This document shows positions 8,106-18,493 of a stretch of DNA of 64,000 nt, one piece after another. How positions within the stretch are numbered: the first letter of the stretch is position 1; each line of letters opens with the position of its first letter. This DNA is from Stackebrandtia albiflava (GTDB lineage: Bacteria > Actinomycetota > Actinomycetes > Mycobacteriales > Micromonosporaceae): positions 62,001 through 126,000 of the forward strand of contig NZ_VLLL01000011.1 of NCBI RefSeq assembly GCF_007994225.1, read 5' to 3'. The notes below the pieces were generated by a model. That model made no database searches. It worked only from the letters and a program-made list of their open reading frames with translations, and was not told the DNA's origin. A program made the position numbers and the translations under genes.

Positions 8106-9209
8106 CTACGGGACGTAGGCCAGGACTTCGAGTTCTCCGAACCCGGTGGGTAGCTCCGTGCTGGCGACGACGGTTCCGTCGGGTCCGGTAAGCCACAGTG
8201 TCCGGTCGCCGGCCGTACCGGTGAGCAACAGCCGGTCGTCGTCGGAGGTGAACGAGACCAGGGTCGCAGGCCGCCCCTCGACCTCGAAGGTGACCGTTTC
8301 ACCGGTGGAGGTGTCGACGGCGAGGTCACAGCCGTCACCGCCGAAGTAGTCACCCGCCTGTTCGACCGACTCCACACAGACCACCGACCCGCCGGACGAC
8401 GCCTTCGTCACATGAGTCGCGTCGCCGGCCGCCTCGCCGAGTTCCAAGGTCTGCACCGGGGAACCGCTGCGGTCCATAAGGGAGACCCGGACGCCGGAGG
8501 GGCCTTCGGTCAGGTGTGCCAGGAATTTGCCGTCGGCCGTCCAACGGACGTTGCACCCCGGTGAGGGGACGCGCGCGACGGTGTCGCCGGTGCCGAGGTC
8601 GAGTATCACCAACTCCAGGGCGGTGGCGTCCCCTGATTCGGGGACGACCGAATACGCGATCTCGTCACGGGTGGGAGACCACTCGGGCCGACAGTACAGT
8701 CGGGCGGCGTCGCCCGGGAGCTGGACCGGTTCCCCGGTCAGCCGGTCGATGATGCGGTATTCGCCGTCGGCGACCTGCCCGTACCTGCTGCCGTCGAAGG
8801 AGACGTCGACGGCGACCGCCCCGTCGCCGCCGGTGGTGTAGCGCCCGTTCGCCTGTTCCAGCACCGAGAAGGGGCCGGGGTTCTCCTCGTCGGCGGATCC
8901 GGGGATGTAGTAGACGGCGCCGGGGAACGGGGGTGCGTCGTCGGGCCGATCGGTCTGCTGGTCGGGCGGCGGGTCGGCGTCGCGCTCGTCCGACTGCCGT
9001 TCGGCCGGAGGGCCGGCCTCATCGTGACCGGGCAGTACCGCGAACGTGGTTCCGGCCAACGCGATCACGGTCGCGACGGCGGCGCCGACACCGATGAGGG
9101 TGCGGCGCACGCCCAAGCGCTTCGACTCGGCCAGTGCCCGCTGGTGCATGTCCACCACCGGCATCTCGTCGGCGATGTCGTTGAGGTGGTCGTGAATGTC
9201 GTTGCTCAT
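8106..9209 (-). CDS. Membrane-anchored partner of the SigE-like sigma factor, beta-propeller-like ectodomain
   Basis: 367 residues. A cytoplasmic N-terminus of about 45 residues (DIHDHLNDIADEMPVVDMHQ) precedes one transmembrane helix (LIGVGAAVATVIALAGTTFAV), a Pro/Asp-rich linker, and an extracytoplasmic region with repeated strand patterns typical of WD40/TolB-like propellers (VDVSFDGSRYGQV, PEWSPTRDEIAYSV, VRWTADGKFLAHL, VSFTSDDDRLLLTG). It starts inside the stop of the sigma gene (4-bp overlap), so the two are translationally coupled. The likely role is sensing or regulating the sigma factor; there is no zinc HxxxCxxC anti-sigma motif, so the mode of control is inferred only from position. 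Confidence 0.75.
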   Translation of the reverse strand: MSNDIHDHLNDIADEMPVVDMHQRALAESKRLGVRRTLIGVGAAVATVIALAGTTFAVLPGHDEAGPPAERQSDERDADPPPDQQTDRPDDAPPFPGAVYYIPGSADEENPGPFSVLEQANGRYTTGGDGAVAVDVSFDGSRYGQVADGEYRIIDRLTGEPVQLPGDAARLYCRPEWSPTRDEIAYSVVPESGDATALELVILDLGTGDTVARVPSPGCNVRWTADGKFLAHLTEGPSGVRVSLMDRSGSPVQTLELGEAAGDATHVTKASSGGSVVCVESVEQAGDYFGGDGCDLAVDTSTGETVTFEVEGRPATLVSFTSDDDRLLLTGTAGDRTLWLTGPDGTVVASTELPTGFGELEVLAYVP

Positions 9210-9799
9210 CGCGCAGTCCTCTCATCGATTCCGGCGATCTCGGCGAGTTCCGGCGCGAGCAGTCGGAGCCTGGCCAGCGCCTTGGCCGTCTGGCTCTTGA
9301 CGGTGCCGACCGAACAACCCAGGATCCGGGCACTGTCCTCCACGGAACGGTCCTCGAAGAACCGCAGCACCAGGACGGCTCGTTGCCTGGCCCCCAGACG
9401 CAGCATCGCCTGCTTCACACTGAGTCGCAGAGTCAGCGCCTCGGTACCGTCGTCGCCCCCGGGTTCGGGCATCGTCTCGGGATCGGCCTCGGCCATCCGC
9501 CGCTTGCGCCCCCAACTGACCTGCAGGTGATACATGACCTTGCGGGCATAGGCCTCGGCGTTACCCGACTCGTGCAACCGCTGCCACGCGCGGTGCGTCC
9601 GTGCCAACGTCGACTGCACCAGGTCCTCCGCCAACTGCCGGTCACCGGTGAGCAGATAGCCGGTACGCAGCAGGGCGTGCCCACGCGCGCGCACGAAAGA
9701 CTCGAACTCCTCATCCCGCCCCCGGGCCGGCGACTTCGAGTGCGGTGGTCCTCCTCTCGCCGCCTCCCCGTCTCCGGTGATGATCACGGGTTCTGTCAT
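9206..9799 (-). CDS. SigE-family (ECF-like) RNA polymerase sigma factor
   Basis: 197 residues from the ATG at 9799, preceded by GAGGGG at good spacing; the frame extends upstream but lacks start signals. Region 2 is DEEFESFVRARGHALLRTGYLLTGD then AEDLVQSTLARTHRAWQRL; region 4 is AMLRLGARQRAVLVLRFFED then SVEDSARILGCSVGTVKSQTAKALARLR, a clear helix-turn-helix. The sequence fits the actinobacterial SigE-70 family of small sigma factors. The next gene, overlapping by 4 bp, encodes its probable membrane partner. Confidence 0.9.
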   Translation of the reverse strand: MTEPVIITGDGEAARGGPPHSKSPARGRDEEFESFVRARGHALLRTGYLLTGDRQLAEDLVQSTLARTHRAWQRLHESGNAEAYARKVMYHLQVSWGRKRRMAEADPETMPEPGGDDGTEALTLRLSVKQAMLRLGARQRAVLVLRFFEDRSVEDSARILGCSVGTVKSQTAKALARLRLLAPELAEIAGIDERTAR

Positions 9800-9843
9800 C
9801 GCGAATCCCCTCGTGGCTCCGATGCGTGGAACATGAAGACCAA

Positions 9844-9879
9844 GACGCCAGGGCAACCCGGTGGGGTTGCCCTGGCGTC
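9844..9879. terminator. Strong hairpin after the ABC exporter operon
   Basis: Perfect 16-bp stem (arms 9844-9859 and 9864-9879) with a GGTG tetraloop, located between the end of the exporter operon and the start of the sigma gene, both on the minus strand. It should insulate the sigma gene from exporter transcription. Confidence 0.85.
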
Positions 9880-9909
9880 GAAGGTGTTTCCCGTGGCGCC
9901 GCCCGGTTC

Positions 9910-11763
9910 TCAGACCAGACTGTCCTGCCACTGCTCGTGCAACCTGGCGTATCGGCCGCTTCCGCTGATCAACACCTCGGGCGGGCCGTCCTCCACGACG
10001 GTCCCGGCCTCCAGCACCAGGACCCGGTCGGCGATCTCCACGGTGGACAAGCGGTGCGCGATGATGATCGCCGTACGGTCGGCGAGGATGGTCCGCAGCG
10101 CCCGCTGCACCAGCCGCTCACTCGGGATGTCCAGAGAGGACGTCGCCTCGTCGAGGATGAGGACACGCGGGTCGGCCAGGAACGCCCGCGCGAACGCGAC
10201 CAACTGACGCTGACCCGCCGAGAGCCGGCCGCCGCGCTTGCGCACGTCGGTGTCGTAGCCCTCCGGCAGCGCCGAGATGAACTCGTGGGCGCCGATCGCC
10301 CGCGCCGCCGCCTCGATCTCGTCCCGGCCCGCCGACGGCCTGCCGAACGCGATGTTGTCGCCGACCGTGCCGTCGAAGAGGTAGTTCTCCTGCGTCACCA
10401 TCGCCACCGCCCGGCGCAGATCCGGCTCCGCGAGGTCACGCAGATCGATGCCGTCCAGCGACACCACGCCGTCCACCGGGTCGTAGAACCGGGACACCAG
10501 CTTGGCGATGGTCGTCTTCCCGGCCCCGGTCGCACCGACGACGGCGACGGTCTGCCCGGCCGGGATCGTCAGGTTCAGGTCCGGCAGCACCACCTTGTCG
10601 TCGCGGTAGGAGAACCGCACGGCGTCGAACACCACGGTGCCCTCGGCGCGGGGGAGGGCACGCGGATCCGCGGGGGCCGCGACCTCCGGCTTCTCGTCGA
10701 GGACCCCGGAGAGCTTCTCCAGCGCCGCGGTCGCCGACTGCAGGGTGTTGTAGAACATCGTCAACTCCTGCATCGGCTCGTAGAACCTCCGCAGGTACAG
10801 CAGGAACGCGGCGAGCACACCGATCTCGGTGTCGCCCTGCATGACCAGGTACCCGCCGTACATCAGCACGATCGCCACCGAGACGTTCCCGATGCCCTTG
10901 GTGCTGGCGGCGAAGGTCGCGGCGGCGCGGTGACCGGCGATGTTCTGCTCGCGGTTGTCGTCGTTGAGCCGGTCGAAGATCGCCTGGTTGCGGGATTCGC
11001 GCCGGTACGACTGCACCGCACGGACACCGCTCATCGACTCCACGAAGTAGACGATGACCAACGCGATGGTCTCACGGGTGCGCCGGTAGACCACTGTGGA
11101 GTACTTGCGGAACCAGTTGCCCAGCACGCCCATCACCGGAAAGGTGATCAGAGCGACCAGGGCCAGCTCCACGTCCATGACGAGCATGATCCCGGCGATG
11201 GACACCACCGACAGGGCGGCGAGCACCAGGTCGTGTACGCCGTTGTCGGACAGCTCCCGGATGGCGTCCATGTCGGACGTCATCCGGGCGACCACCCGTC
11301 CCGAGGTGAACCGTTCGTGGAAGCTCACCGACAGCCGGTTGAAGTGCCGGAACACCCTGCGGCGCAGGTCGAACAGCAACTCCTGGCTCACCTTGCCCGA
11401 CAACGAGATCTCGTTGCGGGTCGCGAGGTACTCGCCGAGCGTCACGACGACGAAACCGACACCCACCCACAGCAGGACCGTGTAGTCGCCCCGCTCCGTC
11501 AGCGGCGGAATGCCCTCGTCGATGCCGAGCATCACCAGGTACGGTCCGGCGAGGTTGGCGGCGTTCATGATCAGCAGCAGGACGACGATCCACACGATGC
11601 GTCGCCTGTGCGGCCGCAACAGGTCGCGCAACAGGGCCTGGCTGCGGCCGCGCAGGCGTTCGATCGACTGGGCGTCGTCGGCCTCGGCGCTGGTGCGGTC
11701 GGCGTCGTCGGCCTCGGCGCGGCCGCGCCAGGACCTCGCGTCGTCGGTCTGGACCGCGGTCAC
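9910..11763 (-). CDS. ABC exporter half-transporter, catalytic-site subunit
   Basis: 617 residues: a membrane domain with six predicted helices (from IVWIVVLLLIMNAANLAGP to the IGVLAAFLLYLRRF region), then an ATPase domain with Walker A GATGAGKTT, Q-loop TQENYLFDG, signature LSAGQRQ, Walker B VLILDEATSSLD and H-loop IIAHRLST. The catalytic Glu after Walker B is present. The N-terminal 40 residues are acidic with a repeated (A)EADDA motif. It overlaps the partner gene by 4 bp. Heterodimeric exporters of this type move drugs, lipids or peptides outward; the substrate here is unknown. Confidence 0.92.
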   Translation of the reverse strand: MTAVQTDDARSWRGRAEADDADRTSAEADDAQSIERLRGRSQALLRDLLRPHRRRIVWIVVLLLIMNAANLAGPYLVMLGIDEGIPPLTERGDYTVLLWVGVGFVVVTLGEYLATRNEISLSGKVSQELLFDLRRRVFRHFNRLSVSFHERFTSGRVVARMTSDMDAIRELSDNGVHDLVLAALSVVSIAGIMLVMDVELALVALITFPVMGVLGNWFRKYSTVVYRRTRETIALVIVYFVESMSGVRAVQSYRRESRNQAIFDRLNDDNREQNIAGHRAAATFAASTKGIGNVSVAIVLMYGGYLVMQGDTEIGVLAAFLLYLRRFYEPMQELTMFYNTLQSATAALEKLSGVLDEKPEVAAPADPRALPRAEGTVVFDAVRFSYRDDKVVLPDLNLTIPAGQTVAVVGATGAGKTTIAKLVSRFYDPVDGVVSLDGIDLRDLAEPDLRRAVAMVTQENYLFDGTVGDNIAFGRPSAGRDEIEAAARAIGAHEFISALPEGYDTDVRKRGGRLSAGQRQLVAFARAFLADPRVLILDEATSSLDIPSERLVQRALRTILADRTAIIIAHRLSTVEIADRVLVLEAGTVVEDGPPEVLISGSGRYARLHEQWQDSLV

Positions 11764-13547
11764 GCGTTCACCTCCTCGGACTCGGCGGACAACACCGCGG
11801 CGTAGGCCGGAGTGGACTCCAGCAGTTCGGAATGGGTGCCGATCGCGGCGATCCCGCCGTCGGCCAGCAGCGCCACCCGGTCGGCGAGCGCCACGGTGGA
11901 CGGCCGGTGCACCACCAGCAGGGCCGTGGTCCCGGTCAGCACGCTCGCGAGCGCGCGCTCCACCAACTCCTCGGTGTGGACGTCGAGTGCCGACAGTGGA
12001 TCGTCCAGGACCAGTACCGCCGGGCGCACCAGTACGGCACGGGCGAGGGCGAGACGCTGCCGCTGACCGCCAGACAGGGACAGGCCCTGTTCCCCGACCC
12101 GGGTGTCCAGGCCGAAGGGCAGCTCGTGCACGAAGTCGGCCTGCGCGACCGACAACGCCTCCTCGATGTCGGCGTCGGTCGCGTCCGACCGTCCGAGGGT
12201 CAGGTTCTCCCGCACGCTCATCGAGAACAACGTCGGATCCTCGAAGGCGGTGCTCACCACCGTGCGCAGGCTCGCGAGCGTGATGTCGCGGATGTCCACG
12301 CCGTCGATGGTGATGCGGCCCGAGGAGACGTCGTACAACCGTGGGATGAGCGACACCAGGGTCGTCTTGCCGCTTCCGGTGGCCCCGGCGATGGCCAGGG
12401 TCTCGCCCGGACGGACCTCCAGGTCCACGTCCTTGAGGACGGGGGTGCCGGTCTCCTCATAGGTGAAGGTGACCTTCTCGAATCGGACCAGGCCCTTGGA
12501 CTTCGCGCGGTCGACGGGGACCGCCGAGGGCCGGTCGGTGATGGCCGGTTCGGTGTCGAAGACGTCCTTGACGCGGTCTGCGGCGGTCATCGCCTCGTTC
12601 CCGTTGGCGATGATCCAGCCCAGCGCCTCGATCGGCCAGATGAGCATGAGTTGCAGTGTCACGAACGCGACCAGGGCGCCCAGCGTCAGCGTCTCCGACG
12701 CCACCGCCGCCGCCCCACCGACCAGCACGACGGCGAGCGTCGCGTTGGGGATGACGGTGAACAGCGACCACGACCGTGCCGAGATGTTGAGTTTGCCGAT
12801 CGACAGGTCCCGCAGCGTGCCGGCCTCGGCGTCGAACTTGGCCTGCATGTGGGGCGACCGGCCGAACGCCTTGATGACCCGGATGCCCTGGGCGGCCTGT
12901 TCGGCGATGGCCGCGACCTCTCCCTGTTGGTCCTGGACGTTGCGGGACGCCTTTATGAAGTTGCGGGCGAAGTTGCGGGCGACTATGAACAGTGGAACGG
13001 CCGAGGCGGCGACGACCAGGCCCAGCCACAGGTGCATGAAGAGCAGCTGTACGACCACCGCGACGTAGGTCACGATGCTCATGAGACCGAAGATGAGGCC
13101 CCATGCGAGGAAGCGTCGCATGGAGCCCAGGTCCGAGGTCGCCCGTGCCAGCAGTTGCCCGGTCTGCCAGCGGTCGTGGAAACCGGCGTGCAGCCGTTGC
13201 ATGTGGGCGTAGAGGTCGGTGCGCATGTCGGCTTCCAGGCTGAGCGCCACGCGGGCCTGGATGTAGCGGCGCAGCCAGATGGTGACGCCCTCGGCGATGC
13301 CTAGGACACCGACGGCGAGGCCGAACAGCCACAGGCCGGTCAGGTCGCCGCCGGCGATCGGCCCGTCGATGACCGACTGGATCATCCGTGGTACCAGGAG
13401 GGAGGCGGCGGTCGACGCGCCCGCCAGCAGGAGCATGGCGAGCATCCGGTACCGGTACGGCCGCAGATAGCTCCGTAGTCGCCAAAGACTTGACAGGGCG
13501 TGCCGCCGCGCAGGCGGCTCGGGTTTGTCGGTGGAGTCTGGGATCAC
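11760..13547 (-). CDS. ABC exporter half-transporter, degenerate-site subunit
   Basis: 595 residues, starting with GTG. Six membrane helices are followed by an ATPase domain with Walker A GATGSGKTT, signature LSLSGGQRQR and Walker B VLVLDDPLSALD. The residue that is normally the catalytic Glu is Asp here, and the H-loop reads LLVVHRPST. Its partner (next gene) has the canonical Glu but an altered LSAGQ signature. This is the asymmetric arrangement of heterodimeric exporters such as TM287/288, in which only one of the two composite ATP sites turns over efficiently. It is the first gene of the operon, behind a good minus-strand promoter. Confidence 0.92.
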   Translation of the reverse strand: MIPDSTDKPEPPARRHALSSLWRLRSYLRPYRYRMLAMLLLAGASTAASLLVPRMIQSVIDGPIAGGDLTGLWLFGLAVGVLGIAEGVTIWLRRYIQARVALSLEADMRTDLYAHMQRLHAGFHDRWQTGQLLARATSDLGSMRRFLAWGLIFGLMSIVTYVAVVVQLLFMHLWLGLVVAASAVPLFIVARNFARNFIKASRNVQDQQGEVAAIAEQAAQGIRVIKAFGRSPHMQAKFDAEAGTLRDLSIGKLNISARSWSLFTVIPNATLAVVLVGGAAAVASETLTLGALVAFVTLQLMLIWPIEALGWIIANGNEAMTAADRVKDVFDTEPAITDRPSAVPVDRAKSKGLVRFEKVTFTYEETGTPVLKDVDLEVRPGETLAIAGATGSGKTTLVSLIPRLYDVSSGRITIDGVDIRDITLASLRTVVSTAFEDPTLFSMSVRENLTLGRSDATDADIEEALSVAQADFVHELPFGLDTRVGEQGLSLSGGQRQRLALARAVLVRPAVLVLDDPLSALDVHTEELVERALASVLTGTTALLVVHRPSTVALADRVALLADGGIAAIGTHSELLESTPAYAAVLSAESEEVNA

Positions 13548-13586
13548 ATTCTCACGGTAACCGGTGAAACGGGTTTGACGCCTGTC

Positions 13587-13616
13587 ATTATCGGCCGTTT
13601 GACAGACGGTTGTCAG
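13587..13616 (-). promoter_or_regulatory. Promoter of the ABC exporter operon
   Basis: On the minus strand the -35 reads CTGACA (13616-13611) and the -10 GATAAT (13592-13587) with an 18-bp spacer, each five of six to consensus. A perfect palindrome TGACA-N6-TGTCA at 13600-13615 overlaps the -35, and TGAC-N3-TGTCA lies next to the -10, so a repressor could block this promoter. Confidence 0.6.
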
Positions 13617-13619
13617 GCT

Positions 13620-13628
13620 CTTGTCAAG
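13620..13628. promoter_or_regulatory. CTTGTCAAG palindromic site upstream of the exporter
   Basis: Exact copy of the same 9-bp palindrome, just upstream of the -35 box of the ABC exporter promoter. Confidence 0.35.
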
Positions 13629-14016
13629 CGCTTTCGGCGGCGGCCAACCGTTTCGGCCGCGCCGGCTCGAGGACGGCCGCGATCGAGATCACACCGGGCG
13701 TTCCGCTTCCCGGGACGGGCGCGCCGCCGTGCCGGTCGTCGCCGACGCTCGCGGTCCGTGCCAGGCACCGTGACACCGCGCCGGTCGCCATGTCGTGTTC
13801 GTGACGCCCGTAATCGGTGGCGCATATAAGCCAGGCGTAAATATGTCACATAGAAATACTTGACTCGCTTCACCGGGTGGGGAAGGCTCACGAACTGAGA
13901 CGCCCGAGACCGGCACCGACGGCCTCTCTATTGCCCACATCATGACGACCCATCATGCCCGTCACTGTACAAGGTGGTGGTACGTGCTGGGCTCGTCAAC
14001 CTAGAGAGGAGTTGTC

Positions 14017-17000
14017 GTGACAGGATCACGACGACGCAGAACGATGGCGAGTGCGGCGATAGCCGCAGGCGTCGCCGTTCCGCTCATTCTCGGGGCGCAG
14101 CCGGCATATGCCGACCCCGGCCTCGAGAACATGACCCCCGATCAAGCGATCGACGCCAAAGTGGACCCAGACGTGGTGTCCACTCTGGCAGAACAGGGCG
14201 AGACCAGCTTCTGGGTGAAGCTGGACTCCCGTGCCGACCTGTCCGCCGCGAAGCTCCTGACGGACAAGGACGCCAAGACCACCGCGGTGTACGAGGCACT
14301 GACCTCACATGCCCGGGAGACGCAGGCCGACCTGATCGACCTGCTGAAGGACCGCGGTGCGGAGTACAAGTCCCACTGGATCGCCAACACCATCAAGGTG
14401 ACCGGCGACGTCGACCTGCTCGGCGAACTCGCCATGCAGGTCGAGGTGGCGACGGTCGAGTCCGACGCCGAATTGCAGGCCGTGCAGCCGTTGGACGTGA
14501 AGCCCACGGACGTACAGCCCAACGGCGTCGAGTGGGGCCTGGACAACATCAAGGCCCCGCAGACGTGGGCCGAGTTCGGCGCCCTCGGTGACGACATCGT
14601 CGTCGCCAACATCGACTCCGGTGCCCAGTTCGACCACCCGGCTCTGGTGGACAACTACCGGGGTAACAACGGCGACGGCACCTTCACCCACGACTACAAC
14701 TACGCCGACCCGGGTGGCTACTGCGGTGCCGACCCGGTCTGCACCACCGGTGACCACGGTAGCCACACCATGGGCACCATGATGGGTGACGACGGTCAGG
14801 GCAACCAGATCGGCGTAGCGCCCAACGCCAAGTGGATCGCCACCGTCGGTTGCGGCGTGCGCACCTGCTCGCTCGACGCCCTGATGGGCAGCGGCGAGTG
14901 GATCGTCGCCCCGACCAAGCTGGACGGTTCCGACCCGGACCCGACCATGGCGCCCGACATCGTCAACAACTCCTGGGGTGGATCGGGCGACGACCCGTTC
15001 TACGAGGAGATCGTCGACGCCTGGGCCGCCGCCGGCATCTTCGGTGCCTGGTCGGCCGGCAACGACGGCGAGTTCGGCTGTGAGACGAACGGTGCTCCCG
15101 GCCTCTACCCGCAGAGCTTCGCCTCCGGCGCCTACGACGTCAACAACGAGATCGCCTACTTCTCGTCGCGCGGCCCCGGCCGTGACGGCCAGATCAAGCC
15201 CGATCTCGCCGCCCCCGGTGTGGCCGTGCGTTCGGCTTACTCCAACGGCGGATACGGCCTGATGTCGGGTACCTCCATGGCCTCCCCCCACACCGCCGGT
15301 GTGGTGGCCCTGATGTGGTCCGTGGCGCCCGCGCTGCGCGGCGACATCGACGCCACGTGGGAGATCCTGGAGACCACCGCCCGTGACACCGAGAACCTGG
15401 AGTGCGGTGGCACCGCCGCCGACAACAACGTCTTCGGTGAAGGCCGGCTCGACGCCTACGCCGCGGTGGCCTCCTCGCCCCGCGACGGTGTCGGCTCGCT
15501 GACCGGTGCCGTGACCTCCGAGGGCACCGCCCTGGCGGGCGCCTCGGTCACCGCCGACGGCGAGAGCATGGACCGCACCACCGTCAGCAACGCCGACGGT
15601 CAGTACCTGTTCGGTGCCCTGAGCCCCGGCGAGTACGCGGTCACCGTGTCCAAGTTCGGTTACATCACCGAGGTCGCCTCCGTGACCATCGGTGAGGACG
15701 AGGACGTCGTCGCCGACTTCGACCTCGACGCGGCACCCTCGGGCGCCGTCAGCGGTGTCGTCACCGACGGCAGCGGCCAGGGATGGCCGATGTACGCCAA
15801 GGTGACCGCCGTCGACACCGGCGTGTCCACGTACACGGACCCGGAGACGGGCGAGTACGCGCTGGACCTGCCCGCGGGCGACTACGCGCTGACGGTGGAG
15901 CCGGTCTACCCGGGCTACACCACCGCCAACGTGGACGTCACCACCGGCCAGTCCGCCGACGTGGCGCTGACCGTCGACGTCGCCTGCACCGCACCCGGTT
16001 ACGAACTCGACTACAGCAACCTGCCGGCCGTGGAGGGCTTCGACGCCACCACCACGCCGGAGGGCTGGACCGTGGTCGACCGCGGCAACGTCGCGATGCC
16101 CTGGCGCTTCGACAACCCCGACGGCCGGGACAACCTGACCGGTGGCGAGGGCAACTTCGCGATCGCCGACAGTGACGCGGCCGGTAGCGGCGAGACCTTC
16201 GTCGACACCGACCTGATCTCCCCCGCCTACGACCTCACCCAGCTGAGCACCGCCGGCCTGTCGTTCAAGAGCGACTTCCGGGACCTCGGCACCAGTGAGG
16301 GCTCGGTCTCCATCTCCGTCGACGGCGGAGAGACCTGGACCGAGCTGTGGGCGACCGAGACCAGCCGGCGCGGCCCGACGACCGAAGAGATCGACCTGTC
16401 CGCCTACGCCGACCAGACCGCGGCCCAGTTCAAGTTCTGGTACACCGACGGCACCTCGTACGCGTGGTGGTGGCAGATCGACGACTTCCAGCTCGGCCTG
16501 CCCGACTGTGTCGCCACCGGCGGCGGCCTGGTGGTCGGTCACGTGATCGACAACAACACCGGCTCCACCCTGGACGGCGCGACCGTCACCGACACCGTCA
16601 CCGGTGCCAGTGGCACGAGCGCCGCGACCCCCGACGACGCCAACCTGGCCGACGGGTTCTACTGGCTGTACACCTCCGAGACCGGTGCGCACGACTTCAC
16701 CGCGTCGAGGACCGGCTGGACCGACACCACCGCCTCGGTGGACGTCGTCGACTCCGGTGTCGTGGGCGCGGACTTCGTGCTCGGCGCCGGACGCCTGGAG
16801 GTCTCCACCACCAGCGTCGACACCAACGTCACCATGGGCGGCTCGTGGACCGAGGAGGTCGAGCTCACCAACACCGGCACCGCGCCGGTGACGGTCGAGG
16901 TCGGCGAGGGCAACGGCGGATTCACGCCGCAGTCCGGTTACGAGGCGACCAACGTCCCGCTCGACGCCCCGGCCGACAAGGCCTCGGCCGCCGAGAGCAA

Positions 17001-18411
17001 GGACGTCGCCGGTGCGCCGGCGGCCACCTCCACCCCCGACGCCGAGGGTGAGTGGTCCCCGATCGCCAACTACCCGGCGGCGGTCTACGACGCGGCCTCC
17101 GCGACGCACGACGGCACCACCTACGTGGTGGCGGGTGTGCACGGATCCTCGCTGAGTAACAAGGTCTACGCGTACAACGCGATCGACGACACCTGGGAGG
17201 CCAAGGCGAACCTGCCCAAGGCCCTCGAGCTGCCGACCGCGACGTTCATCGACGGCCTGCTCTACGTCTACGGCGGTACCACCGGTACCACGCAGTCGAC
17301 GCTGTACATCTACGACCCGGCGACCGACGCCTGGACCGAGGGTGCCTCCGGCCCCGAGGCCCGGTGGGCCGCGGGTGCGGCGACCGTCGGCGGACAGCTG
17401 TACATCATCGGTGGTTGTGTGGACGGCAACTGCGCCTCCTCCACCGACGTGCAGCGGTACGACCCCGCCTCCGACACGTGGGAGACGCTGAGCGCGTACC
17501 CCGAGTCGACCGCCTACATCGCCTGCGGTGGTGTCGGTGACGCGATCGTGTGCGCCGGTGGTTACGGTGACGCGACCAGCGACTCCACGTACGTGTACAA
17601 CGCGAACGCGGACGAGTGGACCGAGGCGGCGACCATGCCGACCGACGTCTGGGGTGCGGCCTCGGCCGTCGCCAACGGCCAGCTCATCGTCACCAACGGT
17701 GCGGCCGAGTCCAGCATGGTGCTGACCAACGCCACCTACGCGTACGACCTCGCGTCGGACACGTGGACGGAGTTGGCGCCGTCCGGTCAGGCCCGCTACC
17801 GCACCACCGGTGCCTGCGGGTTCGTCAAGGTCGGTGGCCGCATGCAGGGCAACGCCCCGACGGTCGACTCCGAGATGCTCGAAGGTTACGGCGACTGCGC
17901 GGCCGGTGCCGCCGACCTGCCGTGGCTGTCGACCGACTCGCAGACCGTGACGATCGCCCCCGGTGACAGTGTCACCCTGGAAGTCACCACCTCCGGCAAG
18001 GCCGTGGACGGTGTCGACCAGCCGGGCTCCTACACGGGCGCCCTGACGCTGAAGACCAACACGCCCTACGGCAACGTGACGATCGACGTCTCGATGACCG
18101 TGGCCCCCAAGGCCAACATGGGCAAGATGCTGGGCACCGTGACCGGAGTCAACTGCGACGGCACCACCACGCCGATCGCCAACGCTCAGGTGCAGGTGCG
18201 CGGTCCGGACGGAACCCGTTACGACCTGACCACCGACGCCGACGGTTACTTCAGCTACTGGTTCAAGAAGGGCCAGTACACCGTGATCGTGTCGAAGGAC
18301 GGTTGGGCCGCGGACTTCAACGGCTTCCGGGTCAAGGCGGGTCGCTCGGTCACGGCCGACTTCTCGCTGGGCGCCCTGGGCTGCACCACCGGTCTGAGCC
18401 AGATCTCCTAA
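14017..18411 (+). CDS. Secreted subtilisin-like (S8) protease with regulatory-like and kelch domains
   Basis: 1464 residues from GTG 14017, with AGAGAGGA just upstream. The signal peptide is residues 1-32 (basic RRRR, hydrophobic core, PAYA). A prodomain is followed by the S8 catalytic domain: Asp200 in [11 protein letters not shown], His247 in DHGSHTMGT, oxyanion Asn349 in AGNDGEFG, and Ser420 in [12 protein letters not shown]. Two carboxypeptidase-regulatory-like beta-sandwich repeats come next ([36 protein letters not shown]). A jelly-roll-like segment ([16 protein letters not shown] to [13 protein letters not shown]) leads to another such repeat, then about five kelch blades ([46 protein letters not shown]), and a final regulatory-like repeat. 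It is probably exported and autoprocessed, acting on extracellular protein. It has no membrane anchor or sorting signal. Confidence 0.93.
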   Translation: MTGSRRRRTMASAAIAAGVAVPLILGAQPAYADPGLENMTPDQAIDAKVDPDVVSTLAEQGETSFWVKLDSRADLSAAKLLTDKDAKTTAVYEALTSHARETQADLIDLLKDRGAEYKSHWIANTIKVTGDVDLLGELAMQVEVATVESDAELQAVQPLDVKPTDVQPNGVEWGLDNIKAPQTWAEFGALGDDIVVANIDSGAQFDHPALVDNYRGNNGDGTFTHDYNYADPGGYCGADPVCTTGDHGSHTMGTMMGDDGQGNQIGVAPNAKWIATVGCGVRTCSLDALMGSGEWIVAPTKLDGSDPDPTMAPDIVNNSWGGSGDDPFYEEIVDAWAAAGIFGAWSAGNDGEFGCETNGAPGLYPQSFASGAYDVNNEIAYFSSRGPGRDGQIKPDLAAPGVAVRSAYSNGGYGLMSGTSMASPHTAGVVALMWSVAPALRGDIDATWEILETTARDTENLECGGTAADNNVFGEGRLDAYAAVASSPRDGVGSLTGAVTSEGTALAGASVTADGESMDRTTVSNADGQYLFGALSPGEYAVTVSKFGYITEVASVTIGEDEDVVADFDLDAAPSGAVSGVVTDGSGQGWPMYAKVTAVDTGVSTYTDPETGEYALDLPAGDYALTVEPVYPGYTTANVDVTTGQSADVALTVDVACTAPGYELDYSNLPAVEGFDATTTPEGWTVVDRGNVAMPWRFDNPDGRDNLTGGEGNFAIADSDAAGSGETFVDTDLISPAYDLTQLSTAGLSFKSDFRDLGTSEGSVSISVDGGETWTELWATETSRRGPTTEEIDLSAYADQTAAQFKFWYTDGTSYAWWWQIDDFQLGLPDCVATGGGLVVGHVIDNNTGSTLDGATVTDTVTGASGTSAATPDDANLADGFYWLYTSETGAHDFTASRTGWTDTTASVDVVDSGVVGADFVLGAGRLEVSTTSVDTNVTMGGSWTEEVELTNTGTAPVTVEVGEGNGGFTPQSGYEATNVPLDAPADKASAAESKDVAGAPAATSTPDAEGEWSPIANYPAAVYDAASATHDGTTYVVAGVHGSSLSNKVYAYNAIDDTWEAKANLPKALELPTATFIDGLLYVYGGTTGTTQSTLYIYDPATDAWTEGASGPEARWAAGAATVGGQLYIIGGCVDGNCASSTDVQRYDPASDTWETLSAYPESTAYIACGGVGDAIVCAGGYGDATSDSTYVYNANADEWTEAATMPTDVWGAASAVANGQLIVTNGAAESSMVLTNATYAYDLASDTWTELAPSGQARYRTTGACGFVKVGGRMQGNAPTVDSEMLEGYGDCAAGAADLPWLSTDSQTVTIAPGDSVTLEVTTSGKAVDGVDQPGSYTGALTLKTNTPYGNVTIDVSMTVAPKANMGKMLGTVTGVNCDGTTTPIANAQVQVRGPDGTRYDLTTDADGYFSYWFKKGQYTVIVSKDGWAADFNGFRVKAGRSVTADFSLGALGCTTGLSQIS

Positions 18412-18419
18412 CCCCCGAC

Positions 18420-18448
18420 GCCGCCGACGGTCACCGGCCGTCGGCGGC
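18420..18448 (+). terminator. First hairpin after the protease gene
   Basis: Perfect 11-bp stem (GCCGCCGACGG) with a 7-base loop, nine bases after the stop codon. Confidence 0.7.
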
Positions 18449-18456
18449 CACACACC

Positions 18457-18493
18457 GATGAAGCCCTCCCGACACCCTCGGGAGGGCTTCATC
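18457..18493 (+). terminator. Second hairpin after the protease gene
   Basis: Perfect 14-bp stem (GATGAAGCCCTCCC) with a 9-base loop, directly behind the first hairpin. The tandem pair suggests strong transcript-end formation or protection of the long mRNA. Confidence 0.8.

Larger units (their letters stand above)
13548..14016. other. Regulatory region between the ABC exporter and the subtilase
   Basis: 469 bp between divergent genes. On the exporter side there is a promoter with overlapping TGACA/TGTCA palindromes and a CTTGTCAAG site at 13620-13628. On the protease side there is an AT-richer patch around 13822-13860 (containing CATATAAG and TAAATATG) but no promoter I can defend, and a ribosome-binding AGAGAGGA at 14003-14010. 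No gene is supported here. Confidence 0.6.

Noticed and set aside
14305-18492. A 1395-codon open frame on the minus strand opposite the subtilase gene
   Set aside because: It is a composition shadow of a GC-rich gene: Val/Gly/Arg/His-rich, no domain pattern, while the plus strand has signal peptide, catalytic triad and repeats.
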